Source: Kitasatospora herbaricolor (lineage in GTDB: Bacteria > Actinomycetota > Actinomycetes > Streptomycetales > Streptomycetaceae). From it: 64,000 nucleotides of DNA. Position 1 is the stretch's first letter. Every line of letters begins with the position of its first letter. The notes beneath the pieces were generated by a model. That model saw only the letters and a program-made list of their open reading frames with translations, did not search any database and was not told the origin of the DNA. Of this stretch, positions 16,080-25,627 are shown piece by piece. A program made the position numbers and the translations under genes. Location: NCBI RefSeq assembly GCF_030813695.1, contig NZ_JAUSVA010000002.1, positions 1,240,001 through 1,304,000 of the forward strand. The letters are read 5' to 3'.

Positions 16080-16123
16080 CCTGAGTCCCTGCCCGCCGTC
16101 CCGACGGCGGGCAGGGACTCAGG
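16080..16123. terminator. Second hairpin, 21-bp perfect stem with 2-base loop
   Basis: The arms at 16080-16100 and 16103-16123 are exact reverse complements (outer bases CCTGAGTCCC / GGGACTCAGG). Together with the neighbouring hairpin it forms a strong bidirectional terminator between the convergent ohr and HAD-family genes. The rest of this 390-bp gap holds nothing recognised. Confidence 0.85.
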
Positions 16124-16274
16124 CGCGTCCGGGCATCCGGCCCCGACCGCGCCGGCCCGGTCGGGCAGCGGAGCCCGGCCACCGTCGGCGAGCCGGCGCG
16201 GCTTGTCGCTCCGGGCGACGGCCGGCACGTCGATGCCGCCGGCAGGGACGCCCGGACCGGGGCTGCCCTCCGGG

Positions 16275-16901
16275 TCAGGAGTGCGGGCCCGACAGGTCCA
16301 GCCCGAGCAGGTCCTCCAGTTCGGCGATCGTCCGGGCCGCCTCCTTGGCGTGCACGGTGGCGAAACCCAGGGCGGCGGCCGGCGGCAGGTACCGCTCGGT
16401 GTCGTCGACGAACACGCACTGCTCGGCGGGCAGCCCGAGGGCGTCGAGGACGAGCCGGAAGATCTCGGGCTCCGGCTTGCGCACGCCGTGGTCCTCGGAG
16501 ATCACCACCGCGTCGTAGTCCAGGTCGTAGCCTGCGTAGAGGTCCCACGGCGTCCGGCCGACGGAGTTGGAGAGGATGCCGACCTTCACCCCGGCCCGCC
16601 GTGCGGCGGCGGCCGCCGCGATCATCGACTCCTGCGGCCGCAGATCGGCGAAGATGCGCCCCATCAGGTTGTCGTCCGCGATGCCGAGCCGCCGGGCGGC
16701 CTCGGCGTTCCAGCCGGCCTGGGTGATCGTGCCGCGCTCCAGCTCCTCGGTCCGGCGGATCATCTGCTCGTCCAGGTGGAGGGCGTTGAGCAGGGCGCCC
16801 TCCGGAAGCCCGGCCCGCCCCTCGAAGGCGAGCGCGGCGGGGACGAGCGGCGTGGTCAGCACCCCGCCGAAGTCGAGCACGAGGCCCTTGCGGTAGGTCA
16901 T
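16275..16901 (-). CDS. HAD-superfamily hydrolase (subfamily IA)
   Basis: 208 residues. Motif I is degenerate at first glance: LVLDFGGVLTTP has Asp then FGG rather than DxDGT, typical of the HAD-IA group with DFGGV. Motif II is ILSNSVG, motif III Lys in VRKPEPEIF, motif IV FVDDTERYL. The helical cap lies at about 20-90. It dephosphorylates or dehalogenates a small molecule; substrate unknown. It has one Asp in motif I and the acid two residues later is Gly, as in X4-like/phosphatase members, so activity should not be assumed. Confidence 0.85.
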   Translation of the reverse strand: MTYRKGLVLDFGGVLTTPLVPAALAFEGRAGLPEGALLNALHLDEQMIRRTEELERGTITQAGWNAEAARRLGIADDNLMGRIFADLRPQESMIAAAAAARRAGVKVGILSNSVGRTPWDLYAGYDLDYDAVVISEDHGVRKPEPEIFRLVLDALGLPAEQCVFVDDTERYLPPAAALGFATVHAKEAARTIAELEDLLGLDLSGPHS

Positions 16902-17056
16902 GCCCAGACTCTGGACGCCACCGGCACACGTGTGACACCCAGGTGTGCGTCCTTGCGTCCGGACGGTCGGGCGGAACATGTGCCCGCAGGGCGAATGCGA
17001 CGCGCCCGGCTCCCCACCCCGTACGTCCCAGTGGTGGACCGGCTCCAGGGGCGCGC

Positions 17057-17605
17057 TCACGAGCCCGCCCCGCTGTGCTGGCGGGCGCGGTAGGTGGCGG
17101 CCTTGACCCGGTTCCCGCAGGTCTTCATGGCGCACCATTCACGCCGGTGGCCGCGCGAGCGGTCGAGGTAGACCTGGGCGCACCCGGGCCGGGCGCACTC
17201 CCGCAGGAGGGCCGCCTCGTCGCCGCCGATGATCTCGACGGTCTCGCGTGCGAGGGCCGCGAGCCCCTGGGCCACGACTCCGGTCCTGCTGGCACCGTCG
17301 GCGTGCAGGCGCAGCGTCACGGGCAGTCCCGCGGCGTGCCGGTTCACCTCGGCGACGGCCCGCGGCGGCAGCGGCTCGCCGGCGAGGCGGGCGGCGACCA
17401 GCGAGTAGATCGACTCGCGCAGGTCCACGGCGATGTCGAGGTCGGTCTCGTCGGCACCGGGCGCGGCGTCGAACATGCCAGCCTCGACGAACCAGGCGTC
17501 GAGCAGGCCCGGGGTCGCCAGCTTCTCCGTCGGCACGGCGTTGCGCCGCGCACGGAGGGTCCCGACGAAGTCGAGGGGCAGGGTCCCGCAGGGAAAGGCA
17601 TGCAT
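17057..17605 (-). CDS. CGNR zinc-finger protein (ABATE-type regulator)
   Basis: 182 residues from ATG 17605 (MHAFPCGTLPLDFVGTL). The N-terminal ABATE-like domain is followed by the CGNR zinc finger: CARPGCAQVYLDRSRGHRRE, then WCAMKTCGNRVKAATYRARQ. The Cys-X4-Cys and Cys-X4-CGNR ligands are all present. These are presumed stress-response transcription regulators. The reading frame is open backwards into the tannase gene, but that is due to a frameshift there; the ATG, family length and domain start support this separate gene. Confidence 0.9.
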   Translation of the reverse strand: MHAFPCGTLPLDFVGTLRARRNAVPTEKLATPGLLDAWFVEAGMFDAAPGADETDLDIAVDLRESIYSLVAARLAGEPLPPRAVAEVNRHAAGLPVTLRLHADGASRTGVVAQGLAALARETVEIIGGDEAALLRECARPGCAQVYLDRSRGHRREWCAMKTCGNRVKAATYRARQHSGAGS

Positions 17606-17964
17606 CACGTCACCATTTTGACAAGTTACGGGCAAATGCACAATGCCCACTCCTCCGATGACCCCTCCGGATGAATTGCGGAATGGATGACCTCGCCCGG
17701 TTCCCCCGTCACCATCCGGGCAGGTAACGCAGGGGTGTCGCGGTCCCATGCCACTCGTAGTCACGCAGCAGAGCCCTGACAGCCGCCGGCCTCCGACGGT
17801 CGTCACCGTAAGACCCCGGGGAGTGCCCTCGGTCGCAGGGACTGCTCGCGGTCGGCCAGGCGCCCTACGGCCGGGCTGCCGGCGCGCTCCGGACGCGACG
17901 GCGCCGCGGCCCGCGCGCCCCGACCGGGGTGCGCGGGCCGCGGCGCGGGCCGGTGTCCGGCGGG
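17606..17964. other. Gap between CGNR gene and tannase-family gene
   Basis: About 360 bp; it contains the upstream region of the CGNR gene, which is A/T-richer near 17615-17680. No gene recognised. The continuous open frame across it comes from the frameshift described for the tannase gene. Confidence 0.6.
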
Positions 17965-19572
17965 TCAGTGCCGGCCGGCGGGGGGCGCAGCGGAAGGCGG
18001 CCGCGTCGGTGGTGTCGCCGTGGCCCTGGTAGCGGGCGACGGAGGGGTACGGGCAGAGGTTGCGGGTGACCGCCTGGCCGGCGGCGTCGGTCACGGTGGC
18101 GGCCAGCGTCCGGGGTGCCCGGCCGTGCTCGACCCAGGCGGTCAGCGCGGCGAGGTCGTCGGTGCCGGTCAGGCCGCAGTGGATGCCGCCGGGCGCGAGG
18201 AAGAGGCGGTAGAAGTCGTCGGTCTTCTTCGCACCGCCCATCCGCCGCTCGACCTGCTGACGGTACTGGACGGTGCCCTCGGCGGGGATGTACTGGTCGG
18301 CGGTGCCGTGCCAGGTGAGGAGCTTGCCGCCGGCCTCGCGGAAGCCGGTCAGGTCGGGGTCGTCGGTACCGATGATCTTGTCGTACTCGGCCTGGGACTG
18401 CTTGAACAGCTCGGCGAACCGGTCGTAGGTGATGGCCGGGACGTTGGGGACGGGCTGCTTCTGCACCCAGGAGGACACCCATCCGGCCGGGACCGGGAAG
18501 GGCGCGCCCACCCGCTGCCCGCCGGCGTCGACCGTGGTGCCCGCGAGCGCGCCCAGATCCGCGCCGACCGGGACGCCGGCCCACAGCTTCTGCCCCGACG
18601 GGGTGCGCGGCCCGTCCCAGATCCGGCGGACCACCTCGGCGTCGGCCGCGGTGATCGTGAGCTGCCGGCCGTCGCACTCGACGGCGCTGCCGATCAGCCG
18701 GCGCGGGTCGTAGCCGCAGGCACCCGGGTCGGCCAGCAGGCCGTCCACGGCGCCGTCGTCCGGGTCGCAGGCCTGGACGGCCGCGTCGGTGAAGGCCTTG
18801 AACTCGCAGCCGGTCGGGTAGGTCTTCTGCTCGTTCATCACCACCTGCGGCCACAGCGTGGCGACCTCGAACTCGTCCCAGTCGACGGCCGGGGCGTTGG
18901 CGAGGATGCCGTCGTAGTCCTCCGGGTACTTCTGGGCCTCCGCGTAGCCCTGCCGCCCGCCGGTCGAGCAGCCGGTGAAGTACGCGTAGGAGGCGGCGCG
19001 ACCGTAGACGCCGGCGACGACCTGCTTGGCAAGGACCGCCGCCTCGTGCTCGGAACGCGAGGCGAAGTTCTCCAGCAGCCCGGTGTCGACCTTGCCGCCG
19101 GCGTCGAGGGCCCAGCTCGTGTCGAGGTACGAGCCGACGCCCGCGTCCGTGGTCGCGGCGGCGTAGCCGCCCTTGACCGCCCCGGCCAGGTCGCTGCCGT
19201 AGTCGCCGGCCGCGTAGGCGCTGCCGCCCACCGACTGCAGCCGGCCGTTCCAGTTCTCCTGCGGCAGCCAGACCCGGACGTGGGCGTGGTCGCCCTGGCC
19301 GGGGTGGGTGAGCGTCACCGTGACGTCGCAGAACGCCGGTACGTCGGGGACGTGGTTCTCCCCCAGCGGGAAGACCGCCGGTACGTCGACGGTGCCCGCG
19401 GCGTGCGCCACCGCGGTGACGCCCTCCACCCGGGTACCGGCCGGCGCGTCCAGCACGGGGGCGGTGCAGCTGTACCGGGCGGTGGTGTTCTCCGCGGCCG
19501 CCGAGGCGGCCGGTACGTACAGCGCGGCGGCCAGGGCACCGCGGCCGCGAGTACGGTCACAAGTCGTTTCAT
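17965..19572 (-). pseudogene. Tannase/feruloyl esterase family gene with two apparent frameshifts
   Basis: A secreted esterase of about 535 residues once two indels are ignored. A signal peptide MKRLVTVLAAA starts at ATG 19572 in one frame; the continuation ALAAALYVPAASAAAENTTA and the mature protein are in another frame, so one base seems missing near 19540. The body holds the family nucleophile motif GCSTGGRQGYAEAQKYP, Asp in WHGTADQYIPAEG and GGIHCGLTG, i.e. the CS-D-HC triad with its disulfide. At the end, a run of six G (17980-17985) shifts the frame. With five, the protein would end FRCAPAGRH-stop at 17965. It is either a real pseudogene or carries two sequence errors. Confidence 0.8.
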
Positions 19573-19922
19573 CGGGTTCCGTTCATGGTTGTGAGCTGTC
19601 GCAGTCGGCACCCGGGCGCACCACGGCGGGCGTGGGTGTTCGGGACGGGCAGGGGGTCCGCGCACGGCGGTGGGCCGGCCGTCGGCCGTGGTCGGGTGCC
19701 CGCTCGGGAGGGCACCCGCTTCCTCCGGGGCCGACGGGACCAACAGTGGCCCGGCGCGGTGGAGCGGTGCATCCGTCAGTTGACGGCGGATCACGCCCGT
19801 CGGCGGTACTGCTCCGGCGGTCCCGCGGCGGCCGCGGCGGACCGCCGGTGGCACGGCTGCGCCGCAGGTCGGGGCCTCGGGCCGGCCACGGTCACCGGCG
19901 GGCGTCCGGCCGGGCGGCCAGG
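19573..19922. other. Gap upstream of the tannase-family gene
   Basis: 350 bp on the minus strand between the cytochrome b gene and the tannase-family gene. It holds the hairpin at 19693-19718. No coding frame recognised. Confidence 0.55.
19693..19718 (-). terminator. Hairpin after the Mo-oxidoreductase/cytochrome b operon
   Basis: Arms CGGGTGCCC (19693-19701) and GGGCACCCG (19710-19718), 8-base loop, 205 bp past the cytochrome b stop. It could terminate that operon or act in the tannase leader. Confidence 0.45.
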
Positions 19923-20603
19923 TCATTCGACGGTCCGGGTGCCGTGCGGGTCCTCGGTCAGCCACCGGGGGTGGTGGCGCTGCGCCCAGCGGCGGCCGAC
20001 GTGGCCGGTGCGCATCCCCCGCCGGGCCTCCGGGTCCCGCAGGGCCCGGCGGACGTGCCCGGCCAGGACGACGGCCACGGCCCAGGCGAGGCAGTCGTGG
20101 ACGAAGATCGCGCTGGTGCGGGAGACGAACGGCAGCAGCCCCGTGAACCACATGAGCAGCCCGGTGGCCGTCATCACCAGGACGGCGCCGGCGATCCAGC
20201 CCGCCCAGAGCTTCTGGCCCGCGTTGAACTTGCCGGCCGGCCGGTCCTGCGGCCGGGTGAGGCGGCGCCGCGCGGCCCGCAGCCACTGCCGGTCGTAGGC
20301 GGCGAAGCGGTTCAGGCGGCGCAGGTCGGCGCGCAGCTCGCGGGAGAGCAGGCCGAGCAGCAGGGGCAGCGGCAGCAGCAGGCCGGACCACTCATGAACG
20401 GTGATCATGAGCCTTCGGCGTCCGACGAGTTGGGCGATCGGGCCGATGTACAGGCAGGCCGCGGTGGCCAGGCAGAGGAGCATCAGCAGCCCGGTGCTCC
20501 GGTGGACCAGCCGCTCGGCGCGGCTGAACCGCCGGATCCGGCCGCCCGCCTCAGGCTGCGTCGGCGCCGCGGTCGGCGCCGGGGAGCCAGCCGTCGACGT
20601 CAT
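19923..20603 (-). CDS. Cytochrome b/b561-type membrane subunit for the Mo oxidoreductase
   Basis: 226 residues with four hydrophobic segments. Candidate heme-ligating His sit at RLVHRSTG, ITVHEWSG, IFVHDCLAW and LAGHVRRA, a pattern of four-helix di-heme cytochromes. The N-terminus is a Pro/Ala-rich tail. The gene start overlaps the end of the molybdopterin oxidoreductase gene by 53 bp, so they are translated together. The heme protein probably passes electrons between the quinone pool and the Mo enzyme. The overlap is long; a later start is possible. Confidence 0.82.
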   Translation of the reverse strand: MTSTAGSPAPTAAPTQPEAGGRIRRFSRAERLVHRSTGLLMLLCLATAACLYIGPIAQLVGRRRLMITVHEWSGLLLPLPLLLGLLSRELRADLRRLNRFAAYDRQWLRAARRRLTRPQDRPAGKFNAGQKLWAGWIAGAVLVMTATGLLMWFTGLLPFVSRTSAIFVHDCLAWAVAVVLAGHVRRALRDPEARRGMRTGHVGRRWAQRHHPRWLTEDPHGTRTVE

Positions 20604-21273
20604 ATCCGTAGTCCTCCCAGTAGCCGGGGATCACCCGGTCGGTGACGGTGATGCCGGCGAGCCACTTCGCCGACTTGTAGAAGTACATCGGCGCCACGTA
20701 CAGGCGGACCGGTCCGCCGTGCGCGTGGCCGATCGGCTTGTCCTGCATCCGCAGCGCCACCAGCACGTCGGGGCGGCGGGCCTGTTCCAGCGTGAGGCTC
20801 TCGCTGTAGGCGCCGTCGAAGCAGGTGAAGCGGATGGCGGCGCCCTCGGCGCGCACGCCGGCGGCGTCCAGCAGGTCGGCGAGCCGCACGCCCTGGAAGG
20901 GGGTGTCGTCCACCCGCCAGCCGTCGGTGCAGAGCACGTCGTGGACGACGCGGGTCTGCGGGAGGGCGCGCAGGTCGGGCAGGGTGTAGGTGCGCGGCCG
21001 GTCGACGAGACCGTCGACGCGCAGGGTGTAGTCGCTCTCGTCCTTGCGCGGCACGGAGCCGACGACGCTGTAGTAGCGGAACCCGCCGGGGTCCGGCAGC
21101 AGGCCGGTGAGACCGGTGGGGTCGTGCTGCGAGGCGGCTCCGAGGGCGCCCTCCCAGCCGCGCTGCAGGTACGGCGCAGCGGCGATCCCGGCGACGCCCG
21201 CCGCCAGGGTGCCCAGCAGCATCCGCCGTCCCACCGGAGCTCCGTGGCCCCGCCGGTCGCGTTCTTCCCTCAT
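20551..21273 (-). CDS. Exported molybdopterin-dependent oxidoreductase (sulfite-oxidase fold, YedY-like)
   Basis: 240 residues. A twin-Arg-like leader RRMLLGTLAAGVAGIAAAPY suggests Tat export. The Mo-cofactor core is visible: the Cys ligand in VVHDVLCTDGWRVDDTPFQG, then FTCFDGAYSESL, and the KPIGHAHGGPVRLYVAPMYF and YKSAKWLAGI blocks. Family members reduce or oxidise small S/N-oxides or, as MsrP, methionine sulfoxide. It sits first in a two-gene operon with a cytochrome b, the same arrangement as MsrPQ. The substrate is not shown. Confidence 0.88.
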   Translation of the reverse strand: MREERDRRGHGAPVGRRMLLGTLAAGVAGIAAAPYLQRGWEGALGAASQHDPTGLTGLLPDPGGFRYYSVVGSVPRKDESDYTLRVDGLVDRPRTYTLPDLRALPQTRVVHDVLCTDGWRVDDTPFQGVRLADLLDAAGVRAEGAAIRFTCFDGAYSESLTLEQARRPDVLVALRMQDKPIGHAHGGPVRLYVAPMYFYKSAKWLAGITVTDRVIPGYWEDYGYDVDGWLPGADRGADAA

Positions 21274-21382
21274 GTGACACCCCTCCTCCGGCCCGCGCCG
21301 CCGGGATCGCACGGTCGCGCCGGAACACCCTCGCCGGCACACCTCGGCCGTGGCACATGTGTGCCGAAGGTGCGGCGGGCAA

Positions 21383-21410
21383 TTGAGTAACTGTTCTGAA
21401 CGGTTATGAT
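21383..21410 (+). promoter_or_regulatory. Vegetative promoter of the ABC-F leader
   Basis: TTGAGT (21383-21388), 16-bp spacer, TATGAT (21405-21410), in a locally A/T-rich stretch. A start near 21417 gives a 5' leader of about 305 nt before the ABC-F gene. A second -10-like TAGGCT at 21519-21524 lacks a good -35. Confidence 0.7.
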
Positions 21411-21564
21411 GGTGGCATCTGCTCCCCGCTCCGTCAAGACACCTCGACCGCCCCGCCGAACACTTCGGGGGCGCCGCCCCGACACCCGAAATACCCGGGG
21501 GACGCCGGCCGGGGCTGCTAGGCTGGCGACCGGTAAGACCATCGACGGAAGCGTGGATGCAGAC

Positions 21565-21594
21565 ATGGCGAGTGACGACGACATCTCCGGGTGA
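21565..21594 (+). CDS. Candidate 9-residue leader peptide (MASDDDISG)
   Basis: ATG at 21565, stop TGA at 21592-21594, inside the long leader of the ABC-F gene, with a purine-rich GGAAG 16 nt upstream (weak site). ABC-F resistance genes are often controlled by a drug-stalled ribosome on a short leader peptide. The role here is inference. Confidence 0.4.
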   Translation: MASDDDISG

Positions 21595-21616
21595 GATCCG
21601 CCCCTGAGGCCGTTCG

Positions 21617-21698
21617 CGGGTGCTGGGCACCCGACGCGACGGCCCGGTTCGTCGTACCCGTCCCCCTGTCTGCCCGGGGCGGAGGTGTCTCCGCCCCG
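21617..21698 (+). promoter_or_regulatory. Two leader hairpins, the last an attenuator candidate
   Basis: Hairpin 1: CGGGTGC-TGG-GCACCCG (21617-21633). Hairpin 2: CGGGGCGGAG-GTGT-CTCCGCCCCG (21675-21698), a perfect 10-bp stem ending 23 bp before the ABC-F start. Hairpin 2 could stop transcription or hide the ribosome binding site, since no clear Shine-Dalgarno is exposed before the ATG. Confidence 0.6.
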
Positions 21699-21721
21699 CT
21701 CTCACCCCCCGGGTTGTCCTG

Positions 21722-23356
<1,635 letters not shown>

Positions 23357-23368
23357 ACGCCGCCCGGC

Positions 23369-23409
23369 CCCGGCCCGCGCCGAGCGCGACACCGCCCGCG
23401 CGGGCCGGG
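23369..23409 (+). terminator. Terminator of the ABC-F gene
   Basis: 12-bp perfect stem: CCCGGCCCGCGC (23369-23380) pairs with GCGCGGGCCGGG (23398-23409), starting 12 bp after the stop codon. Confidence 0.7.
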
Positions 23410-23743
23410 ATCCCTCACCCGGCCGGATGACCGCCATGCCCCCGCCCGGGACTCGGCGGGGCGAGATGGTCGCGGCCGCTGAGGCTGCCCGGGCCTGTCG
23501 TTGCAGGTGCTGCCGCACGGACGCGGGCCCGGCGGAGCATCTCGCCGCTCCCGCGGACGATGTTCCGCCGCCGGCCCACGACGCCGACGACTGCGGCATG
23601 TGGCGCCGGACGACCTCGGCATGTGGCACCGGGTGCCTCGGAGCCGGCCGCACATGTGCCCTTCCGGGGCAGCGATCCGTGCCCGAATTTCGTCACCCCT
23701 CGGAAGAGTGATGGGATTGTCCCCTCACCCGGCCTCGCGGTGA

Positions 23744-23771
23744 ACACCTGCCTGAGCACACCTGCCTGAGC
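23744..23771. repeat. 14-bp exact tandem repeat
   Basis: ACACCTGCCTGAGC at 23744-23757 repeated at 23758-23771, followed by the first five bases of a third unit. Confidence 0.85.
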
Positions 23772-23863
23772 ACACCCACCGCGTCACCCACCTCCAGGGG
23801 CCCGCGCTCGCGGCACAGGTGTCATCCGCAGCGACGACACCCCTCACGGAGGAGTGACCGGCT

Positions 23864-24150
23864 GTGACCAGCCCGTCGACCGCGACGCTCCGATCGCGGT
23901 ACGCCGAACAGGCCGCGTCGGACCTGGAGGAGAACCGCCGCCGGCAGCGGGAACCCGCCGGGCAGCCTGGCCCTGGCCGGGCAACACCAGGGGGACGGCG
24001 AGGCCCCGCAATCCGTCCGGGCGAAGCCCTTGGCCGTGGCCGGGGGAAGGGTGGTCCGGCACGAGGACGGGACCGACGCCTTCGGCCTGGCCCTCGACAC
24101 CCTCGTGCACCCTCGGGCGGTGGCCTCGGCGTCGGGGGCTCGGCACCGAT
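23864..24150 (+). pseudogene. Frameshifted remnant of a small coiled-coil protein
   Basis: GTG at 23864 follows GGAGGAGTGACC. The frame reads TLRSRYAEQAASDLEENRRR, a charged helix like the start of small actinobacterial coiled-coil proteins. About 30 codons in, the sense-looking frame switches by one base (SLALAGQHQGDGEAPQS ... VVRHEDGTDAFGLALDTLVH). Codon bias supports coding in both parts. The family is not identified. Confidence 0.35.
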
Positions 24151-24153
24151 GGA

Positions 24154-24197
24154 GGCGCACCGCCCCCAAGGGCCAAGGCCCTTGGGGGCGGTGCGCC
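24154..24197 (-). terminator. 21-bp perfect hairpin after the Bax-inhibitor fragment
   Basis: Arms 24154-24174 and 24177-24197 are exact reverse complements with an AA loop (outer bases GGCGCACCGC / GCGGTGCGCC). It starts 11 bp past the stop of the minus-strand gene. Confidence 0.85.
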
Positions 24198-24208
24198 CGG
24201 CGGGCCGG

Positions 24209-24679
24209 TCAGTCCTCGCCGCGCAGGACGGTCAGCACCTGGAGCACCTCCAGGTAGATCCACACCAGGGTGGTGGTGAGACCGAAGGCCGCGAACCACG
24301 CGTCCTCCCGGGGAGCCCCCTGGGCGATGCCGTCCTCCACCTGCTGGAAGTCCAGGGCCAGGAAGGCCCCGCCGATCAGGACGCCCGCGACGCCGAAGGC
24401 CGCCCCGAGTCCTCCGCTGCCGAACCCGAGGGATTCCGCCCCGAAGGCCGAGAACAGCAGGTCGGCCGCCAGCAGCAGCAGGAGTCCGGTGGCGGCCGCC
24501 GCCGCGAAGCCGGCGAACCTGCGGGTGACCCGGATCCAGCGGAGCCGGTAGGCGATGAGCACGCCGGCGAGGACCGCCATCGTGCCGAGCACCGCCTGGA
24601 CCACGACGCCGGGGGCGATGAAGGTGGAGGTGGCCTGAAGGGCGACCGACATGCGACAGGCCACGGCGCTGACGTTCAC
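24209..24679 (-). pseudogene. N-terminally truncated Bax inhibitor-1/YccA-like membrane protein
   Basis: At most 156 codons, against about 290 in the family. It contains GVVVQAVLGTMAVLAGVL, then GVAGVLIGGAFLALDFQQVE and AWFAAFGLTTTLVWIYLEVL, which are the last four or five helices of YccA-type BI-1 proteins. The first helices are absent upstream (24680-24733 is short and unrelated). The 5' part was evidently deleted; expression is doubtful although a strong terminator remains downstream. Confidence 0.75.
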
Positions 24680-24733
24680 CGGTCGGGCGTTCCGGGGCCC
24701 GCGCTCCGGAACGCGGCCGGCTCCGGCGGGCGC

Positions 24734-25474
24734 TCAGCCGCCCGATCCGCCGTCCTGCGCAGCGGCGACCACGAACCACTGGGCCGGCAGGGCCACCCCG
24801 GTCCCGTCCGGGTGACGCTCGCTCATCGCGAGGTCGGTCCCGCCCTGGTCGAGGATCTCCAGCCCGGCGCCGCGCAGCAGCTCGGGCACCTCCCCCGGGG
24901 CGACTTCGGCCGGGCGCAGCTGGTGCTTGCGGACCTGGCGGAGCTTGTCCGACGGGCCACCGGGCCGTTCGGCGGCCTGCTGGATCACCGTCCTGGCCTC
25001 GGCGGTCGGCTCGACCACGAAACCCCGGCCGCGCCGGCCGAGCAGCAGGGCGACCGAGGCCGCGACCGGCGCCCGGTCGGCCGGGTCGCTCTGGTGGAGC
25101 ACCGCCCGCAGGTAGACGTTGGCCTCGCCGAGCCGGTCGCCGAGTCGCCGCACCCCCACCAGGTCGGTGAGGTCGAGCTGCTCGAACTCGGCCACCGCGT
25201 CGCGGTCCGCCCGACGGGCGTGCGCCACGGCCGAGGGGGAGAGGTCGACGCCCACCGCTCGCGGGAAGTGCCCGGCCAGGTAGCGGGTCTGGGTGCCGTT
25301 GCCGCAGCCGAGGTCGACGATCGGCAGCGTCCGGTCGGCGTGGGCGGCGAGCAGCGCGGTGTGCGGGGCCGCCGTCAGCGACGGGTCCGCGTCCCAGAAC
25401 GGCTCGCCCGGCTCGCCCGTGTTCTCGGCCCAGAAGCCCTCCCACGCGCGTACGTAGCGCTCCGAAGTACTCAT
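24734..25474 (-). CDS. Class I SAM-dependent methyltransferase (thiopurine-methyltransferase-like)
   Basis: 246 residues. The N-terminal YVRAWEGFWAENTGEPGEPFWDADP block precedes motif I IVDLGCGNGTQTRYLAG. GVDLSPSAVAHARR and EFEQLDLTDL complete the SAM pocket. The C-terminal end returns to the beta-sheet (AQWFVVAAAQD). This arrangement is common in actinomycete methyltransferases of unknown small-molecule substrate. It is likely monocistronic, with 153 bp to the upstream LuxR gene stop. Confidence 0.88.
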   Translation of the reverse strand: MSTSERYVRAWEGFWAENTGEPGEPFWDADPSLTAAPHTALLAAHADRTLPIVDLGCGNGTQTRYLAGHFPRAVGVDLSPSAVAHARRADRDAVAEFEQLDLTDLVGVRRLGDRLGEANVYLRAVLHQSDPADRAPVAASVALLLGRRGRGFVVEPTAEARTVIQQAAERPGGPSDKLRQVRKHQLRPAEVAPGEVPELLRGAGLEILDQGGTDLAMSERHPDGTGVALPAQWFVVAAAQDGGSGG

Positions 25475-25627
25475 CCCAGGGTCTCCCGTGTGTCGTGGCG
25501 GCGCGTACCAGCCTCCGTACCGGCGCCCGGGCCGGCGGAAACCGCAAGGCCCGATCCTTCACACCACGTTCGACCCAGCGCCGGAGAACCACCCGAACGG
25601 TGGACCCTGGCACCGGCGGCGGCCGCT

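Larger units (their letters stand above)
23357..24208. other. 850-bp gap with terminator, tandem repeat and decayed coding
   Basis: It holds the ABC-F terminator (23369-23409), a 14-bp tandem repeat (23744-23771), a frameshifted coding remnant (from 23864) and the hairpin at 24154-24197. Between 23410 and 23740 nothing recognised was seen. Confidence 0.6.

Noticed and set aside
17057..19456. A single 799-codon open frame joining the tannase-family protein and the CGNR zinc finger
   Set aside because: The tannase part ends naturally in another frame next to a run of six G, the linker has no protein-like character, and the CGNR protein has its own ATG and full family length. The fusion is a frameshift artefact.
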